The translations under genes and the position numbers were made by a program. Positions 1 through 10,870 of a stretch of 64,000 nt of DNA are shown here, in pieces. A model generated the notes under the pieces. It saw only the letters and a list, made by a program, of their open reading frames with translations. It had not been told where the DNA came from and did not search any database. The DNA comes from Lantana camara (taxonomy: Eukaryota; Streptophyta; Magnoliopsida; Lamiales; Verbenaceae): the NCBI GenBank assembly GCA_037501455.1, contig CM074863.1:12520001-12584000 (forward strand), given 5' to 3'. Numbering within the stretch: the first letter of the stretch is position 1; every line of letters starts with the position of its first letter.

Positions 1-878
1 AAAATGTTTCCAAAGGTATGGCGATTCCAGGTAATCAGTTCCTCCTTAACTGATTTGGTTGCTACCGGAAGGCTGTTCGTTCCCTCATGATGTTTCTTAA
101 TGATGTTCCGGCATTCAGGATGCTCAATCCACGCAGCCTCAAAGCGGAAAGGTGTTGATTTACGAATTTTCTTACCCCCCTCACTGTCAATGAAGAGTGG
201 ATGATGGTCGGAACGTGTTCATGGGAGCACTTTCGCGACATAATCTGGGAAATGCTCCATCCAATTTGTGGACACAAGGCTACGGTCCAAACGTTCGTTC
301 ACCCTTCTCCCCCCTGCTACCGTATCGGACCAAGTGAACCACGGTCCTTTTGTCTCCAACTCCACTAATTCGCAGCTCTCAATTTGTTCCGTGAACCTAT
401 GGCACTGGTTCCAGGAGGGTGTATTACCTCCACTCTTCTCACTAGGCCCCCGAATGTCATTAAAGTCCCCCGTGAGGAGCCAAGCCGACGTCGTATGAGC
501 CCAGATACTCTGGAGATGCCTCCAGAGGTCCTCTCTCTTCCGCGGTGTTGGACTGGCATAAATACCGGTGCAGTACCAGTCAGGGCCCACCCGCGGTCCA
601 ATCCTAGCATGTATCAGTTGATTAGTCACCTCTATGATCTCAACCTGGATGTTTTCAGCATTCCATAACATCCATATTCCACCCTCACGCCCCTGAATAG
701 GAGCCCGGACGACATTACTGAAACCCAAATTCCTCGAAACCTCCTCTGCTCTAACCTCAGAGACCCTTGTTTCAAGTAGATAGACGATATACAGGTGATA
801 CTCATGAATGAGCTCGCGCAGGGTCCACCTAAAAATCTCATTACCTATTCCGTTACAATTCCAAGAAAGGACTCTCAT
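1..878 (-). pseudogene. LINE ORF2 N-terminus (APE-type endonuclease), partial and frameshifted
   Basis: Translation from the ATG at 876-878 begins MRVLSWNCNGIG, the usual start of plant L1 ORF2. Endonuclease motifs follow in order: the N of WNCNG, LLETR with the catalytic Glu, GIYA, LLTGDFNDI, and RLDRSL. In this family the domain nicks target DNA for target-primed reverse transcription. The frame breaks at about 215-240. It resumes in another frame with FRFEAAWIEHPECRNIIK, the standard linker between endonuclease and reverse transcriptase, and runs off the left edge. The conserved SDH motif expected at the end of the endonuclease falls in the broken stretch, so the enzyme is probably inactive. 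Confidence 0.85.
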
Positions 879-912
879 TGGATCAACAGTAAAGTGATTG
901 GTCGTGATCGGA

Positions 913-2835
913 TTAGATACCGGTCTGCGCTCTATTGCTTGGAGCACCTGAGTGACTAATTCCCTCATCCATAGGCAGTGTCGCCTCGTTTCGCCATCCG
1001 GAATTTCGATCTCCATCCTCGCGATCCGCTGATGGTTCGCCAAAGGTAAAAGGCTCATTAGGATATCTACCTGCTGGAGGTTCTGATGGATGTACCTTAT
1101 CTCGCAGAAGGGGCGGTTCATGCTGTTCAGCGAAGCCATGGGGGCCTACGTGAACCAAGCTTCCGTCACCTCGAGGTCCTCGAGTCTTGCTTCGTTCGCC
1201 ATTCGCCAAAACGGTACTGATGTCTGTAAGTGGTGTCTGGTCTCGATGGTATGCTTCTGTCGAGGTCTGTGGTGGCATCCAAGTATCAGGTTTGGAGAAG
1301 AATTCCGTAGGAGTCTCCAAAAACCTAGAGCCCGTGTTCCTTGGGCCTGCCCGCTTCGATTTTTGTCCAATCCGCTTAAATTTCGTCCTTGATTTCAGGC
1401 CATTTGTTTTATGTGCTGCAGTTCCCTTATTCGTGGGATAAGATCCCGTGGTATTATCAGCTGCAGGAATTTCGCTATGGCCGGATTCCTCTTGAGTCCT
1501 AGAAGTTTCCGCGATATGTTTCGCATTAATCTCGCCAATTTTCCTTTGGTGGGCCGTTAGGATTTCCTTACTTGTTTCTGCAGCAGTTGCGTCAGTTTCG
1601 CTTCGAATTTCCTCATCCGATCCCTCCAAATCCGCAATTAACGGATTTTCAAAAATTTCAAACCGATTCGTGGGTTTAGGGTTTGCAGTCCTGCTGCCAC
1701 CATGATGGCGCCCGTCGTCGGTTTTGTGTTTCCCCCTGCCGGCGTTCTCCTCGCCATTGTTGGCCCTCACCCATCTTGTTCCCGTCCCGGCTGAATTTCC
1801 GCCGCCTGTCCTTGGTTTTCCTTATCGTCCACGGCCATTCCTGGCCAGCATCCATGGTCCATATTGGGGTTTGTCTCCCACATCCTCCAGGATGTGTTGT
1901 GGCTTCTGAGAAGATTTCTCCTCGCTCCTCTCAGGAGCCCTTTCCGGTGCTGTGGTTTCTGGTGGTTTGGACGGGCAGTTGCTAATCCGGTGACCCACCC
2001 TCCCGCAATGGAAACATATCGATGGGAGATTCTCGTACTCCACAGGTAGGATCCTGCCTTCCACATCCACTCCACTTCGAAGAGGTTTCTCTAGGTTAAT
2101 TTCCACACAAACTCTTACATATTTACCTTTTTCCCCACAGTACATATTTCTATCCACCTTGATCGGTGTCCCTATTGCAGTGGCTACTCCATAAAGAATG
2201 GGTTCTTTGTAATATTCTGTTGATAGCCCGCGAATACGTACCCAGGAAATGGCCGTAACTATCTTATCCGTGGCGGCGTTGAACTGTGGGATCCATTTCC
2301 TCACAACCAGGTAGTTGCCATTTATTACCCATGGTCCTCCTGCTAGTATGTTGGTCACCTTCTCCGGATCATTCAATCTCACTGTGTAGCAGCCATTTCC
2401 AAGCTCAATCAGGGTGAAATCCCCTTCGAGATGCCACATCTTATCTATACAGACTAAAAGCAGATGAATATTGAGGTTGCGTCCCAGACTACGTAGGATG
2501 ATGGCGTTCTTCCAAGGTCTCCTTATCTCCTCCCTATAGTCGTCTGTGAGGGTAATCTTCGAGTACGGGTATTCCTCAGTAGACTTCTCAATGCGAATCC
2601 TAGTTAGGTCTGGTAAATCAGTGTCGAACCGAAGATGGTCCCTCTTCTGCCGTCCCAGGAGTGTATCCACATAGGAGTTAAATCTCATCGTGCTATCTCG
2701 TGGCGTGTTGTTCCCATCTTCAATGTCCATCTCTTCTGACACACCATCTCCCCCGGATTTAGGACATCGGGTACTCCGTCGTACCAGATCCGTTTCTTCA
2801 CTAGAGAGAAGAGTTTGGGTTTCTCTCGCAACCAT
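913..2835 (-). pseudogene. LINE ORF1, gag-like with DUF4283 and CCHC knuckle
   Basis: The frame opening at 2835 gives 337 residues. Residues of about 100-250 match the DUF4283 pattern (RPWKNAIILRSLGRN, AGGPWVINGNYLVVRKW, WVRIRGLSTEYY). Near residue 275-290 comes a zinc knuckle, CFHCGRVGHRISNC. The frame stops at 1822 and what appears to be the C-terminal part continues in another frame down to 913, a hydrophilic stretch rich in Thr, Glu and Arg. In plant L1 elements this protein binds RNA in the ribonucleoprotein particle. The frame change near 1770-1820 could be a frameshift or could reflect loose conservation of the tail. It lies directly upstream of the ORF2 start, as usual for L1. Confidence 0.82.
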
Positions 2836-3239
2836 TGCAGGTAATATGAAAAATTCAATCTAATAACTCTCTCGCAGCCATTGCTATCTTCACCGACCCT
2901 GAATATTGAATGCTGGATAACCACTATTGAAGACAATTCTTTTCTTCTAGTGGCGTTTTTCTTCACACCGATCTGGCCGCACCGACGGTCTACACCGACA
3001 CCAGCCACGACATGTTCTCCTCCCATGATAAAATAATATACAAAATAAAAATAAGTCAATTATATTTTTTCTATTTATTGAAAATCTAAAACACAAAATA
3101 TCATTCAGTCAAACTTGTCAAATATAATTATTTTCCTTAGTTATTAATTACTTACTTTCATAATAAAATAAAAATCAATCAATCATTTTTTTTATTTGAT
3201 TAAAAATCTCAAAAAAACAACAAAATTCCATATCATCAA

Positions 3240-3294
3240 AATGTATAAAAAATCAAATAGTCAAATGTGGTTTTCAAATATATAATAGTATAGA
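3240..3294 (-). mobile_element. Putative Helitron 5' terminus
   Basis: On the minus strand, sequence starting at 3294 reads TCTATACTATTATATATTTG. This matches the TC start and AT-rich 5' terminus of plant Helitrons, and the preceding minus-strand base is A, as expected for insertion between A and T. The element would extend left through the LINE and past the window edge, so its 3' hairpin and CTRR end cannot be checked. Short-motif evidence only. Confidence 0.4.
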
Positions 3295-4063
3295 TACGTG
3301 ATGGGATGATAGAATGTGATGATCTATTTTATATATCATGAGTTTAATTAAATTCCTTCATATGCGACTCATAATGTCTGGTCACCATTAATTAAATTAA
3401 TTAATACTACAAAATTTAGGGAAAACTTCAATAACTCGTCGATCGATTTCAAATCTCCCCTTGATATTACCTCCACATATAATTATTTACAACAACATAT
3501 AATGTTGAAAATGAAAATTCCGATAATTTAATTTCCAATCTTATATCTAGCAATATCATATAGAATACTCTCTTATGATTATAATGAAAAAGTAAATTTA
3601 CGCAGAAGTTGAATATTAATTGAAAATAGTGTATAATATGTGGTGTCCAGATTGCGAAGTAAGCTTTAGATGGATATTAGTACCATTGTGTCCGTCTTGT
3701 AAGCTATCTGTGTCCTTGTATCGACTACTAGTCTATAACAATACCCGTCGACTATGAACACCTAGAGAGTATGACACCGAAATCATGGCCGGAACTACAG
3801 ATGCTCGCAAACACACTCGATCCGCTGGGTTTGTATTGTGTTAATTAGGGTTTTGTGTGGTTTTAATAAGGCTGAATGTTGTACTGGTTTCCAGTTTCCT
3901 TTCACCATGCATGGTTAAATTTCCGTTTGGTACATTAGGTTTTCTGTTGTTAATTGACTATGGTAAATAAAAGAAGAAAGGTTCAGCATCTATGATACGG
4001 CTGATCGTGACCACACACTCGCCGCAAATCAAATACATCGGGACTGTAGATAATTAATTCCTA
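3295..4063. other. AT-rich spacer, no gene seen
   Basis: No coding region is recognisable. The last 80 bases (about 3990-4063), together with the DNA after the MITE (4615-4670), are a diverged paralogue of 6300-6420, including shared ACCACACACTC and TAATTAATT-CTAACCCTA blocks. Confidence 0.6.
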
Positions 4064-4071
4064 ACCCTATC

Positions 4072-4614
4072 CAATGTTTTCAAAACCGGACCGGACCGGC
4101 CGGTTCGACCGGTTCGACCGGTGACCGGTGCCTGGTCCGGTCCGAACCACCATGCAAAACCAGTGCGAACCGGACCGGTACCGAACAGTAAAAACCGGCC
4201 GGTTAACCGTCGATTTTGGCCCCGTGAACCGGACCGGACCGGCGGTTCACTCAATTTTCAATTTTTTTTTTTTTTTTTTTTTTTGAAAAAACTTAAAATT
4301 CCCACATCCTTTAACCTTTTTTGAGTTTTAAAAAATATTTTTTACACACTTACAATTCCCAAATCCCAAATTTAAAATTACAGGCCTCAAATTAGACGTT
4401 AAACACTTGAATATGACTCTTTTATTCTAAAATTGAACTATATTATATATTATATTTTTAATTTTAGCATATTATTATATATATATATTATTAAAATAAT
4501 ATTTTTATTTATTACGTCATACCGGTTCGACCGGTGGTTGAACCGGTCGAACCGATCCGACCGGTGACCAGTAAGGCTGCCGCTTTGACCTCCGGTCCGC
4601 TTTTGAAAACATTG
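4072..4614. mobile_element. Non-autonomous hAT-type MITE, CCGGTT-rich, 543 bp
   Basis: The termini are inverted repeats. The left end begins CAATGTTTTCAAAACCGGAC and the reverse complement of the right end begins CAATGTTTTCAAAAGCGGAC; the match runs about 24 bp with one mismatch. The element is flanked by a perfect 8-bp direct repeat ACCCTATC at 4064-4071 and 4615-4622, the target-site length of hAT transposons. The interior is GC-rich at both ends (repeated ACCGGTTCGACCGG motifs) and AT-rich in the middle, with a T tract at 4263-4284. It has no transposase. The small ORFs across it come from the palindromic GC-rich arms. Confidence 0.9.
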
Positions 4615-5028
4615 ACCCTATCATCATGTATTTAATTTCTTTAAGCCACCTGCATGTGTCCGGTAGTCGGTAACTAATATACCGAATTTATAGTTTTTGC
4701 TAAATTAAAAAATAATAAAATAAATTATTTGATTTTGTAAAATAAAAAACAAATATAGCTAAAATAAAATTTACCATTCAAATTATTATCAAAATTATCA
4801 AAATAGTTAAAGGTAATATAAAAATTTATAAAAACAAAAATGTCAAAAAATATACTAATATGAATTTATCGTGTGTATATATATATATATTTTGGAACCT
4901 GTTAAGTCGACTGCACAGTTAACGAAAACTCCTCCTCATATATAATCAACCAAAAAATCATGAATTCATATAACGCGACATAATTTGTCTATCACGCAAG
5001 ATGTTAAAACAAAAGTGTCCAATATAGC

Positions 5029-5142
5029 CTACAAAACTTTGTTCAAGTGGTTAAAGGGTTATTTGTTCATGACAATCACCCGAATTCAAATTCTTCTGAC
5101 CATTTGAGTGTGTGTTAAAAAAAAAAAAAAAAAAAAGGGTAC
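5029..5142 (+). mobile_element. tRNA-derived SINE with A tail
   Basis: The stretch has a box-A-like TTCAAGTGGTTAAAGG near 5042 and a box-B-like CGAATTCAAATTC near 5082. It ends in a run of 20 A at 5117-5136. It is flanked by near-identical 10-bp repeats, CCAATATAGC at 5019-5028 and CCAATAAAGC at 5143-5152. The promoter boxes, A tail and target-site duplication together fit a short plant SINE. It cannot be a functional tRNA gene because no cloverleaf forms around the boxes. Confidence 0.6.
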
Positions 5143-5204
5143 CCAATAAAGCAAATAGGCATACAAGCCCAAGAGTCGTTTAAACCGATACAATCCTTTA
5201 TACT

Positions 5205-5535
5205 ATCCAATATTCAAGGACCATAAGTTAGCCTCTTGAGTGGATGTCTAGATTTTCAGGCTTCAAAGCTAAAGAAACACTTATCATACTATTCGACATT
5301 CAATGATCAGAAGCCCGACATTCAATGACCATAAGCTAGCTTCTTGATCAGTGGGCGTCCAGACTTTCGGACTTAAAATAAGTCAATCTCTTGATTGGAC
5401 GCCCAGACTTTCAGGCTTCAAAGCTAACGAAACGTTTATCATATTATCCGATATTCAATGATCATAAGCCCGATATTCAATGACCATAAGCTGGCTTCTT
5501 GAGTGAGCGTCCAGACTTTCGAACTTAAAAGCTTA
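5205..5535. repeat. Tandem repeat, about 155-bp period, 2.2 copies
   Basis: TTTCAGGCTTCAAAGCTAA recurs at 5254 and 5409, and CCATAAGCT blocks recur at the same spacing. Within each unit a shorter motif, GACATTCAATGA, occurs twice. No coding content was seen. Confidence 0.75.
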
Positions 5536-5556
5536 AAGGAGTGCTTATCACAACAA

Positions 5557-5948
5557 GGGGTCTTTTTTAAAAAGTACCTAAAAGTTGAAAAATTTTGCTT
5601 TAACTCCCAATTTTTAAAAAAATTCCTCTTTGCTCCCTAGATGACGAGCCAAATTTGCTTTAACTCCCTATTTTTTTTTAAGGTTGTATTAAAACTCAAG
5701 AATCTCGTACCCGAACCCCGAAATCACGTACTTAAATGCCCAAATGATGTATTTGCCCCCAAATACATCATTTGGGCATTTAAGTACGTGATTTCGGGAT
5801 TCGGGTACGAGATTCTTGAGTTTTAATACAACCATGGGGAGTTAAAGCAAATTTGGCCTGTCATCTAGGGAGCAAAGAGGAACTTTTTTAAAAATGGGGA
5901 GTTAAAGCAAATTTGAGTTCTCATTTGGGGATTTTTCGGGAATTTCCC
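5557..5948. mobile_element. Foldback MITE, Mutator-like, 392 bp
   Basis: The two halves are inverted copies of each other meeting near 5763. For example, AAATGATGTATTTG lies on one side and its complement on the other. The ends start with G runs, and a 10-bp direct repeat ATCACAACAA flanks the element (5547-5556 and 5949-5958), compatible with the 9-11 bp duplications made by Mutator-like transposases. The small ORF across it arises from the palindrome. A diverged relative sits at 57583-57952. Confidence 0.78.
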
Positions 5949-6527
5949 ATCACAACAAACTATCATAAATATTCGAATAAAGAATAGAAAGAAAAATTTG
6001 ATGAAAAAATAGTCAATAAAACCAACCAAATAAATTATTAATATGTATATAAGTACACACATGATATTATAAATATAAATATAACATAATAAAATTTGAA
6101 GAAATGTTCAATTTACGTGTGCATCACTAGAAAAGTCATAGAGGCGTAAATGTCAATTTATTGAAAGAGTGGTGTACAATTAGTAAATAGATAAAGTTGA
6201 AGGGAGGTGAATGCAAAATGAACATTGGATTCCTTTTTGTTTTTTTGACAAGAAATAAAATTGATGCCCCTTAGACCCATTCCCCTTGTGAATCTCTCAA
6301 GAATCTGTGCCAATGTTGATCGCAACCACACACTCTAACACATCCTGGCCATCCATTAATTAATTTCTAACCCTAGTATAATTACTTAATTTCTGTAAAC
6401 CACCCGCATTTTTCAAGTATTTGCACATTCATACTCGGAGCCGCTGCATAGCAGCATATTTTGTTCGATGGCGTGCCTCTAATATATGAATAATTCTAAA
6501 AATATTATATTATATCAAATATTTATA

Positions 6528-6776
6528 GGGGTAATGTGGGATAAATTCGCAATTGAACATCATATTTTTACTTAATTTTTTATTTTGGTAAAATATCGTA
6601 TAATTTTTTATATAATGTAGTATTTAAAATATTTTTCAAAATATGTTGTATAATTTTCACAAAATGTAATACTAAAATATTTGAATGCAGTATTTATATC
6701 TTATTATGTTATATAATTTTATGGGGAGTAAAGTAAAAATATTCCAAACTGATAGGGAGTTATTTCAAACTGTCCC
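6528..6776. mobile_element. MITE, 249 bp, perfect 9-bp target duplication
   Basis: It is flanked by ATATTTATA at 6519-6527 and 6777-6785. Its ends begin GGGGTAATGTGGG and, reverse-complemented, GGGACAGTTTG. The right inverted arm has no insert here: its sequence passes directly from ATATCAAATATT into AAATATTTTTCAC. A 9-bp duplication with G-rich ends suggests a Mutator-like family. Confidence 0.8.
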
Positions 6777-7023
6777 ATATTTATATCAAATATTTTTCAC
6801 TTAAGCTTTTAAAAAAATTTGTATGTATTATTTCAAATTTATACCCGACACTTTTTATATAAAAATTCTTTAAAAAATTGTATCGTCATGTCGGTGGAAA
6901 ACCCCATCAAATACTTATAGTTTCACATTTTCTTAATTTTAAATGCACAGGTAAATTTATTTTTTTTCATCTTAACGTGTCCATCGCTAATTATAAGATG
7001 TATTCCTAAAAAATAAAAAAAAT

Positions 7024-7324
7024 GGAAACTTGTAAATCTGGGACAATAATACACTCGTTTATTTTATTTTTGAACTTTAATTTGATATTTTTCTATTTTT
7101 GAGAAAATTACTCCCAAAATTTTGTAATTTTGGTCAAATCCAACCGGATCCTTAATTTTGACGAAACATTATGGCAGCCACGTAGGGGGGAGAAATTAAG
7201 GATTCGATTGGAATTTGACCAAAATAACAAAATTTTAGGATTATGTGTCCCTAAAATTGAAAATATCAAATTAAAATCAAAAATATAAAATGGGGTATAT
7301 TATTGTTACAAATTTTCAGTTTCC
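7024..7324. mobile_element. Foldback MITE, about 300 bp, shared by both arms
   Basis: The left end reads GGAAACTTGTAAATCTGGGA and the complement of the right end reads GGAAACTGAAAATTTGTAAC. Both continue into ACAATAATA and TTTTAATTTGATATTTT, giving long inverted arms around a centre near 7170. The same element is present in the right duplication arm (about 63430-63720), so it inserted before the duplication. The flanking 9-mers match imperfectly (7 of 9). Confidence 0.7.
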
Positions 7325-7380
7325 TAAAATAATTATATATTGAGGCCAACTCTTCACGTCATATAAATGCATAAAATATA

Positions 7381-7778
7381 GGAAAAATTATATATGAATA
7401 CCCTGCATTTATAGACCTAATTACAACCTAATCCACGATTTTCAAGAAATTACAAATTAGTCCCTAGTTTTTTAGAACCGTTTGTGGTCCCTAGGGTTCC
7501 GTTATGTCATTTCAAATATACCCCTAATTTGTTGTTAAAGTCATATTTTGTAGGAATCGTTTTGTTATTTTTGTAAACTTTAGGGATGATTTTGTAATTT
7601 TGATCATATATTCAATGTAACACTCATAAAACCGTCGGGAGTATAAGTGTACTTTTACGAATTCCGTTAAGGGATCTCAAACCAAACAAATTTATAGGGT
7701 GTAAAATGTAATTTTTAGATAATTATGGATTACGTTATAATTAGGCCTGAATACAAGGTAGTCAAATATAATTCTCCC
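7381..7778. mobile_element. MITE, 398 bp, Mutator-like, with empty site in right arm
   Basis: A perfect 9-bp direct repeat TAAAATATA flanks it (7372-7380, 7779-7787). The ends are inverted and similar: GGAAAAATTATATATGAATA and GGGAGAATTATATTTGACTA. The right arm carries the uninterrupted site, read in this orientation as GCATAAAATATAACTGAATT. Confidence 0.9.
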
Positions 7779-9540
7779 TAAAATATAACTGAATTTAAAG
7801 CAATTATTAATTAAATATTTTCCTAGAAAATAGTATTTTGAGGCAGGCTGTCTTTTTCTTTCAAAGTTTCTGAGTAATTTACAGTCTCTTTTGTCGCCAT
7901 CTAGTCTTAACTTATTTAATAATAATTATTATTAAGAAACTCGAAATTTCATCTGACGACACAAGAGAGTGAAACTATGCGGTTCTGCATCACTCATAAA
8001 TTAACCTAATTACACGTACCTACTCAAGATGAAAGACGTGGGGACTCGGGACTATATTTTATGACCTGCAAATCCACATAAACAAAAAGAATTAAAATAT
8101 TGTAGGATAAAATCGCGGAAATTGTTTGAAAAGAGAGGAAATAGAGAAAGAACAAGAAAATGTCATAGTTCCTAACATTTTCCAATTAACTTCATGATTA
8201 GATTTATATAAAGTTAAAAACTAATTTGTATAGCACCTTATACTAGTTCCAAATTATATATTTGGATTGTGTCACTTAACATGTGTCAGTGTTCATTTTG
8301 TATATCTAGAAATCACGACATTTCTTGGAGCAACTAAAATTTTTTAATTCAATTTTGATCTAATTGAATCTCAATAAATTAAATAATTATTGTTTTATAT
8401 TTGTTAATCATTCAATTAATTATTTTTTAAAAAAATTATATCAATCGCACAATATATGAAAAATAATTCATCTCTAACTACACAGTTTGATCGGCCTAAA
8501 TTCACATTAGCTTTAATCCATCTTAAAATACCGTAAATTCATACCTTAGAATTGGGTTTTTAGGAAGTTTCAAATAGTGAACTCCATTAAACTAATTATT
8601 TAATGTCACATAACTTTAATTAACTTCACTAGAAACGATGATTTAAAATGATATATATAAAAATTCTGACTTTTCCAACCTCCATCAAAAATTTTCATTA
8701 ATGCAATTAAAGCTTTAAATATTCCAGACGAAACGCTACTAAACAAAATCTTTACTTCAAACAATTTTAACAGGGTATTTCCGGGGGGAAAAAAAAAATC
8801 AAACAAAATTTTATTTATGAAATTTCTAGACAAAAACTTCATTATATTTACTTTTCTCTTTCTCATATGACATACTTCCCAAACCCATAAAATATGAAAA
8901 GAAGTAGTTGGAGGACTTTGGCCCGTAGCTTCAAGTATCACAATTGTTAAAAATATCGCAATATCTCCTTTATGATGATATTCTACGATAGTCCAATTTC
9001 TTAGAAAAGTTGAACTAGCATATTATATTATGGATTAAATTTGAAGCAACTTATAGTTAGACGTGACGATCTAGTTATAAAAAATAATCTTAATTAATGA
9101 AAGACTAACTAAATATTAAATGCGTGACACATACCAAATTGGTTTCGAAATATCATGTGACCTTTGAGAGAGAAGGGATTAGGGTTTTGCACATGTAAAA
9201 CCAAAATAGTACCTAAAATTTCATGCATTTAAAATTTAAATGGCCCTGCAATTGCTCGTGTGCGAGTGCGGCCTCTTAAATTGAACGAGTGACCTTCACG
9301 ATTTAACAACTAATTTAAAAGCTTTCCCACCAAAAAAAACTAATTTAAAAGCTATATGAAGGAAACTTCAACCAAACTTTCCAGGGTAGGTACATATGAT
9401 TGTCCAACATATCAACTCAATCACTACATAGCTATTTCTCTTATTTATTATTAGGCTAAAAAATGTAAAAATTTATGTGCCCAACTAATAATATCCATAC
9501 ACATATAAAAATACCTGTGTAGACTGTAATATAATTATAT

Positions 9541-10283
9541 GGGATAATTACAGGTCCTTGAGATTATGCATAATTATAAATTGGTCCCTATTCTTTTAAA
9601 TATTACACTGTAATCCCTAAACTTTGTTAATTTGTTAATTTTTGGGAACAATTCTAATTTTGGTGCCATTTTTTTGGTGTATTGCACTTTTGGTGTGCAT
9701 TTTTTGTGTAGTGCAACTTTGGTGTTTTCCGCTTTTAAGAAAAGCGGAATCAATGTAGCGCATAGTGATTCCGCTTTTCTGAAAAGCGGAATCACTGTTG
9801 GGAATAGTGATTCCGCTTTTTTGGAAAATGGATATAATACAAAAATTTATGAGTGTGTGCAGTATAAATTTTTGCGTTAAATCCGTTTTTCGGAAAAGCG
9901 GAATCACTATTCCCAACAGTGATTCCGCTTTTCTGAAAAGCGGAATCACTATGAGCTACAGTGATTCCGCTTTTCCGAAAAGCGGAAAACACCAAAGTTG
10001 CACTACACAAAAAATACGCACCAAAAGTGCAATACACCAAAAAAATGGCACCAAAACTAGAAAAAAACCTAATTTTTGTATACTTTTAGGGACGATTTTG
10101 CATTTTTGGTCATACATTATATGTAACACTCACAAAACCTTCAGGTACATAAGTGCACTTTTAAAAATTCGTTAATGGACCTCATACAAAACAAGAAATA
10201 TAGGGATTACAGTGTAATATTTAAAAGAATAGGGATCGATTTATAGTTAGGCCTAACCTCAGGGACCTATATGTAATTATCCC
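9541..10283. mobile_element. Hairpin-array foldback MITE, 743 bp
   Basis: The ends are GGGATAATTACAGGTCC and, reverse-complemented, GGGATAATTACATATAGGTC. The flanking 9-mers TAATTATAT and TATGTATAT agree at 7 of 9 positions. The element is an overall palindrome centred near 9865. Each half contains several smaller perfect palindromes of the form ATTCCGCTTTT-CTG-AAAAGCGGAAT (near 9727, 9766, 9920, 9960). The right duplication arm lacks it. Several open frames rich in SAF and KSGI repeats cross it in every frame; they are by-products of the palindromes. Confidence 0.82.
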
Positions 10284-10359
10284 TATGTATATTGTATTCG
10301 TACATGATTATGATATAATATTAATTTCTTTGATAATTTCATTTTCTTTTTCTATAGCA

Positions 10360-10870
10360 TCTTTTTTTGAACAAACGGGAAACAATAGATTAGAACATCA
10401 AGTCAGAAATTACAAAGGGCATGGTGTGAGCCGTAATATCAGAAGCACCTACACGGGCCGAAGACGCATTTTTAGCTAGTGAGTGGGCTACATAATTAAC
10501 CTCACGTTGAATAAAAAGAAAACGAACAACTATCAAAATGACAAACTAGAGCCCGAATATCCGAAATTAAATTGCCAACATGAGATAGATCATCTTCGGA
10601 AGAACGAATTTTGTTGATGACGTTAAGACAATCACCCTCAACCACGACATGTCTCCAACCGAATTCGCATCCTAGTGTAATGGCGGCTAAAGCAACAGAC
10701 GCCTCAGCTACTCCTGGAAAACGATTTTTCTTCCCAACCAACATAATTATCCTCCGAATCTCTTGCACGATCACCGCGCCTATCGACAAAAAATTAATTT
10801 GGACACGGGCACGATCACCGGGCCTATCACAGTGTCCCTCACCCAAGTGTAATAACAAAGCCTAAAAGCC
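10360..10870 (-). pseudogene. LINE 3' fragment, RNase H-like domain
   Basis: The minus-strand frame from about 10858 to 10410 contains EASVALAAITLGCEFGW, then VVVEGDCLNVINKI, then VNYVAHSLAKNAS. These are the characteristic segments of the RNase H (RVT_3) domain at the C-terminus of plant LINE ORF2. The catalytic Asp before the start and the GD of VEGDC can be placed, but the N-terminal part is missing and there is no reverse transcriptase upstream. A T run at 10359-10366 on the plus strand would be the A tail. It abuts the inner end of the left duplication arm, so it may have inserted there. Confidence 0.75.

Larger units (their letters stand above)
1..3030 (-). mobile_element. L1-type LINE, 5' portion, cut by the window edge
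   Basis: Read on the minus strand, this is the 5' part of a non-LTR retrotransposon. A 5' leader (about 2840-3030) is followed by ORF1 with a DUF4283-like gag domain and a CCHC knuckle, then the N-terminal endonuclease part of ORF2. The reverse transcriptase would lie beyond position 1 and is not visible. Both ORFs carry frame breaks, so this copy looks dead. Base composition is GC-richer than the flanking AT-rich DNA. The 5' boundary near 3000-3030 is estimated from where the composition changes; no target-site duplication can be assigned because the other end is missing. Confidence 0.88.
6471..10355 (+). repeat. Left arm of a 51-kb-spaced inverted duplication
   Basis: The reverse complement of 61620-64000 aligns along this whole interval at an identity I estimate by eye to be above 90 percent. 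The alignment starts at GGCGTGCCTCTAATATATG (6471), which matches the last bases of the window, and ends near CTATAGCATC (10345-10354). Three blocks of the left arm are absent from the right arm (6528-6776, 7381-7778, 9541-10283); all are MITE insertions. Without them the arm is about 2.5 kb. The outer boundary is unknown because the right arm runs off the window. No gene is recognised in the arm. A 111-codon ORF at 8606-8941 has no known domain. Confidence 0.9.

Noticed and set aside
5036..5110. tRNA gene
   Set aside because: Box A- and B-like motifs are present but no acceptor or anticodon stems form, and an A tail with a target duplication follows, so it is a SINE.
8606..8941. 111-codon ORF with a related copy at 62263-62511, which might be a conserved gene
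   Set aside because: The two are the same repeat arm. The second copy is shortened by deletion and stop, the composition is that of the AT-rich arm, and no domain is recognisable. Duplication explains the similarity.
9574..10175. Overlapping ORFs with SAFLKSGIT-type repeats on both strands
   Set aside because: They arise from the hairpin palindromes, which read similarly in several frames on both strands.
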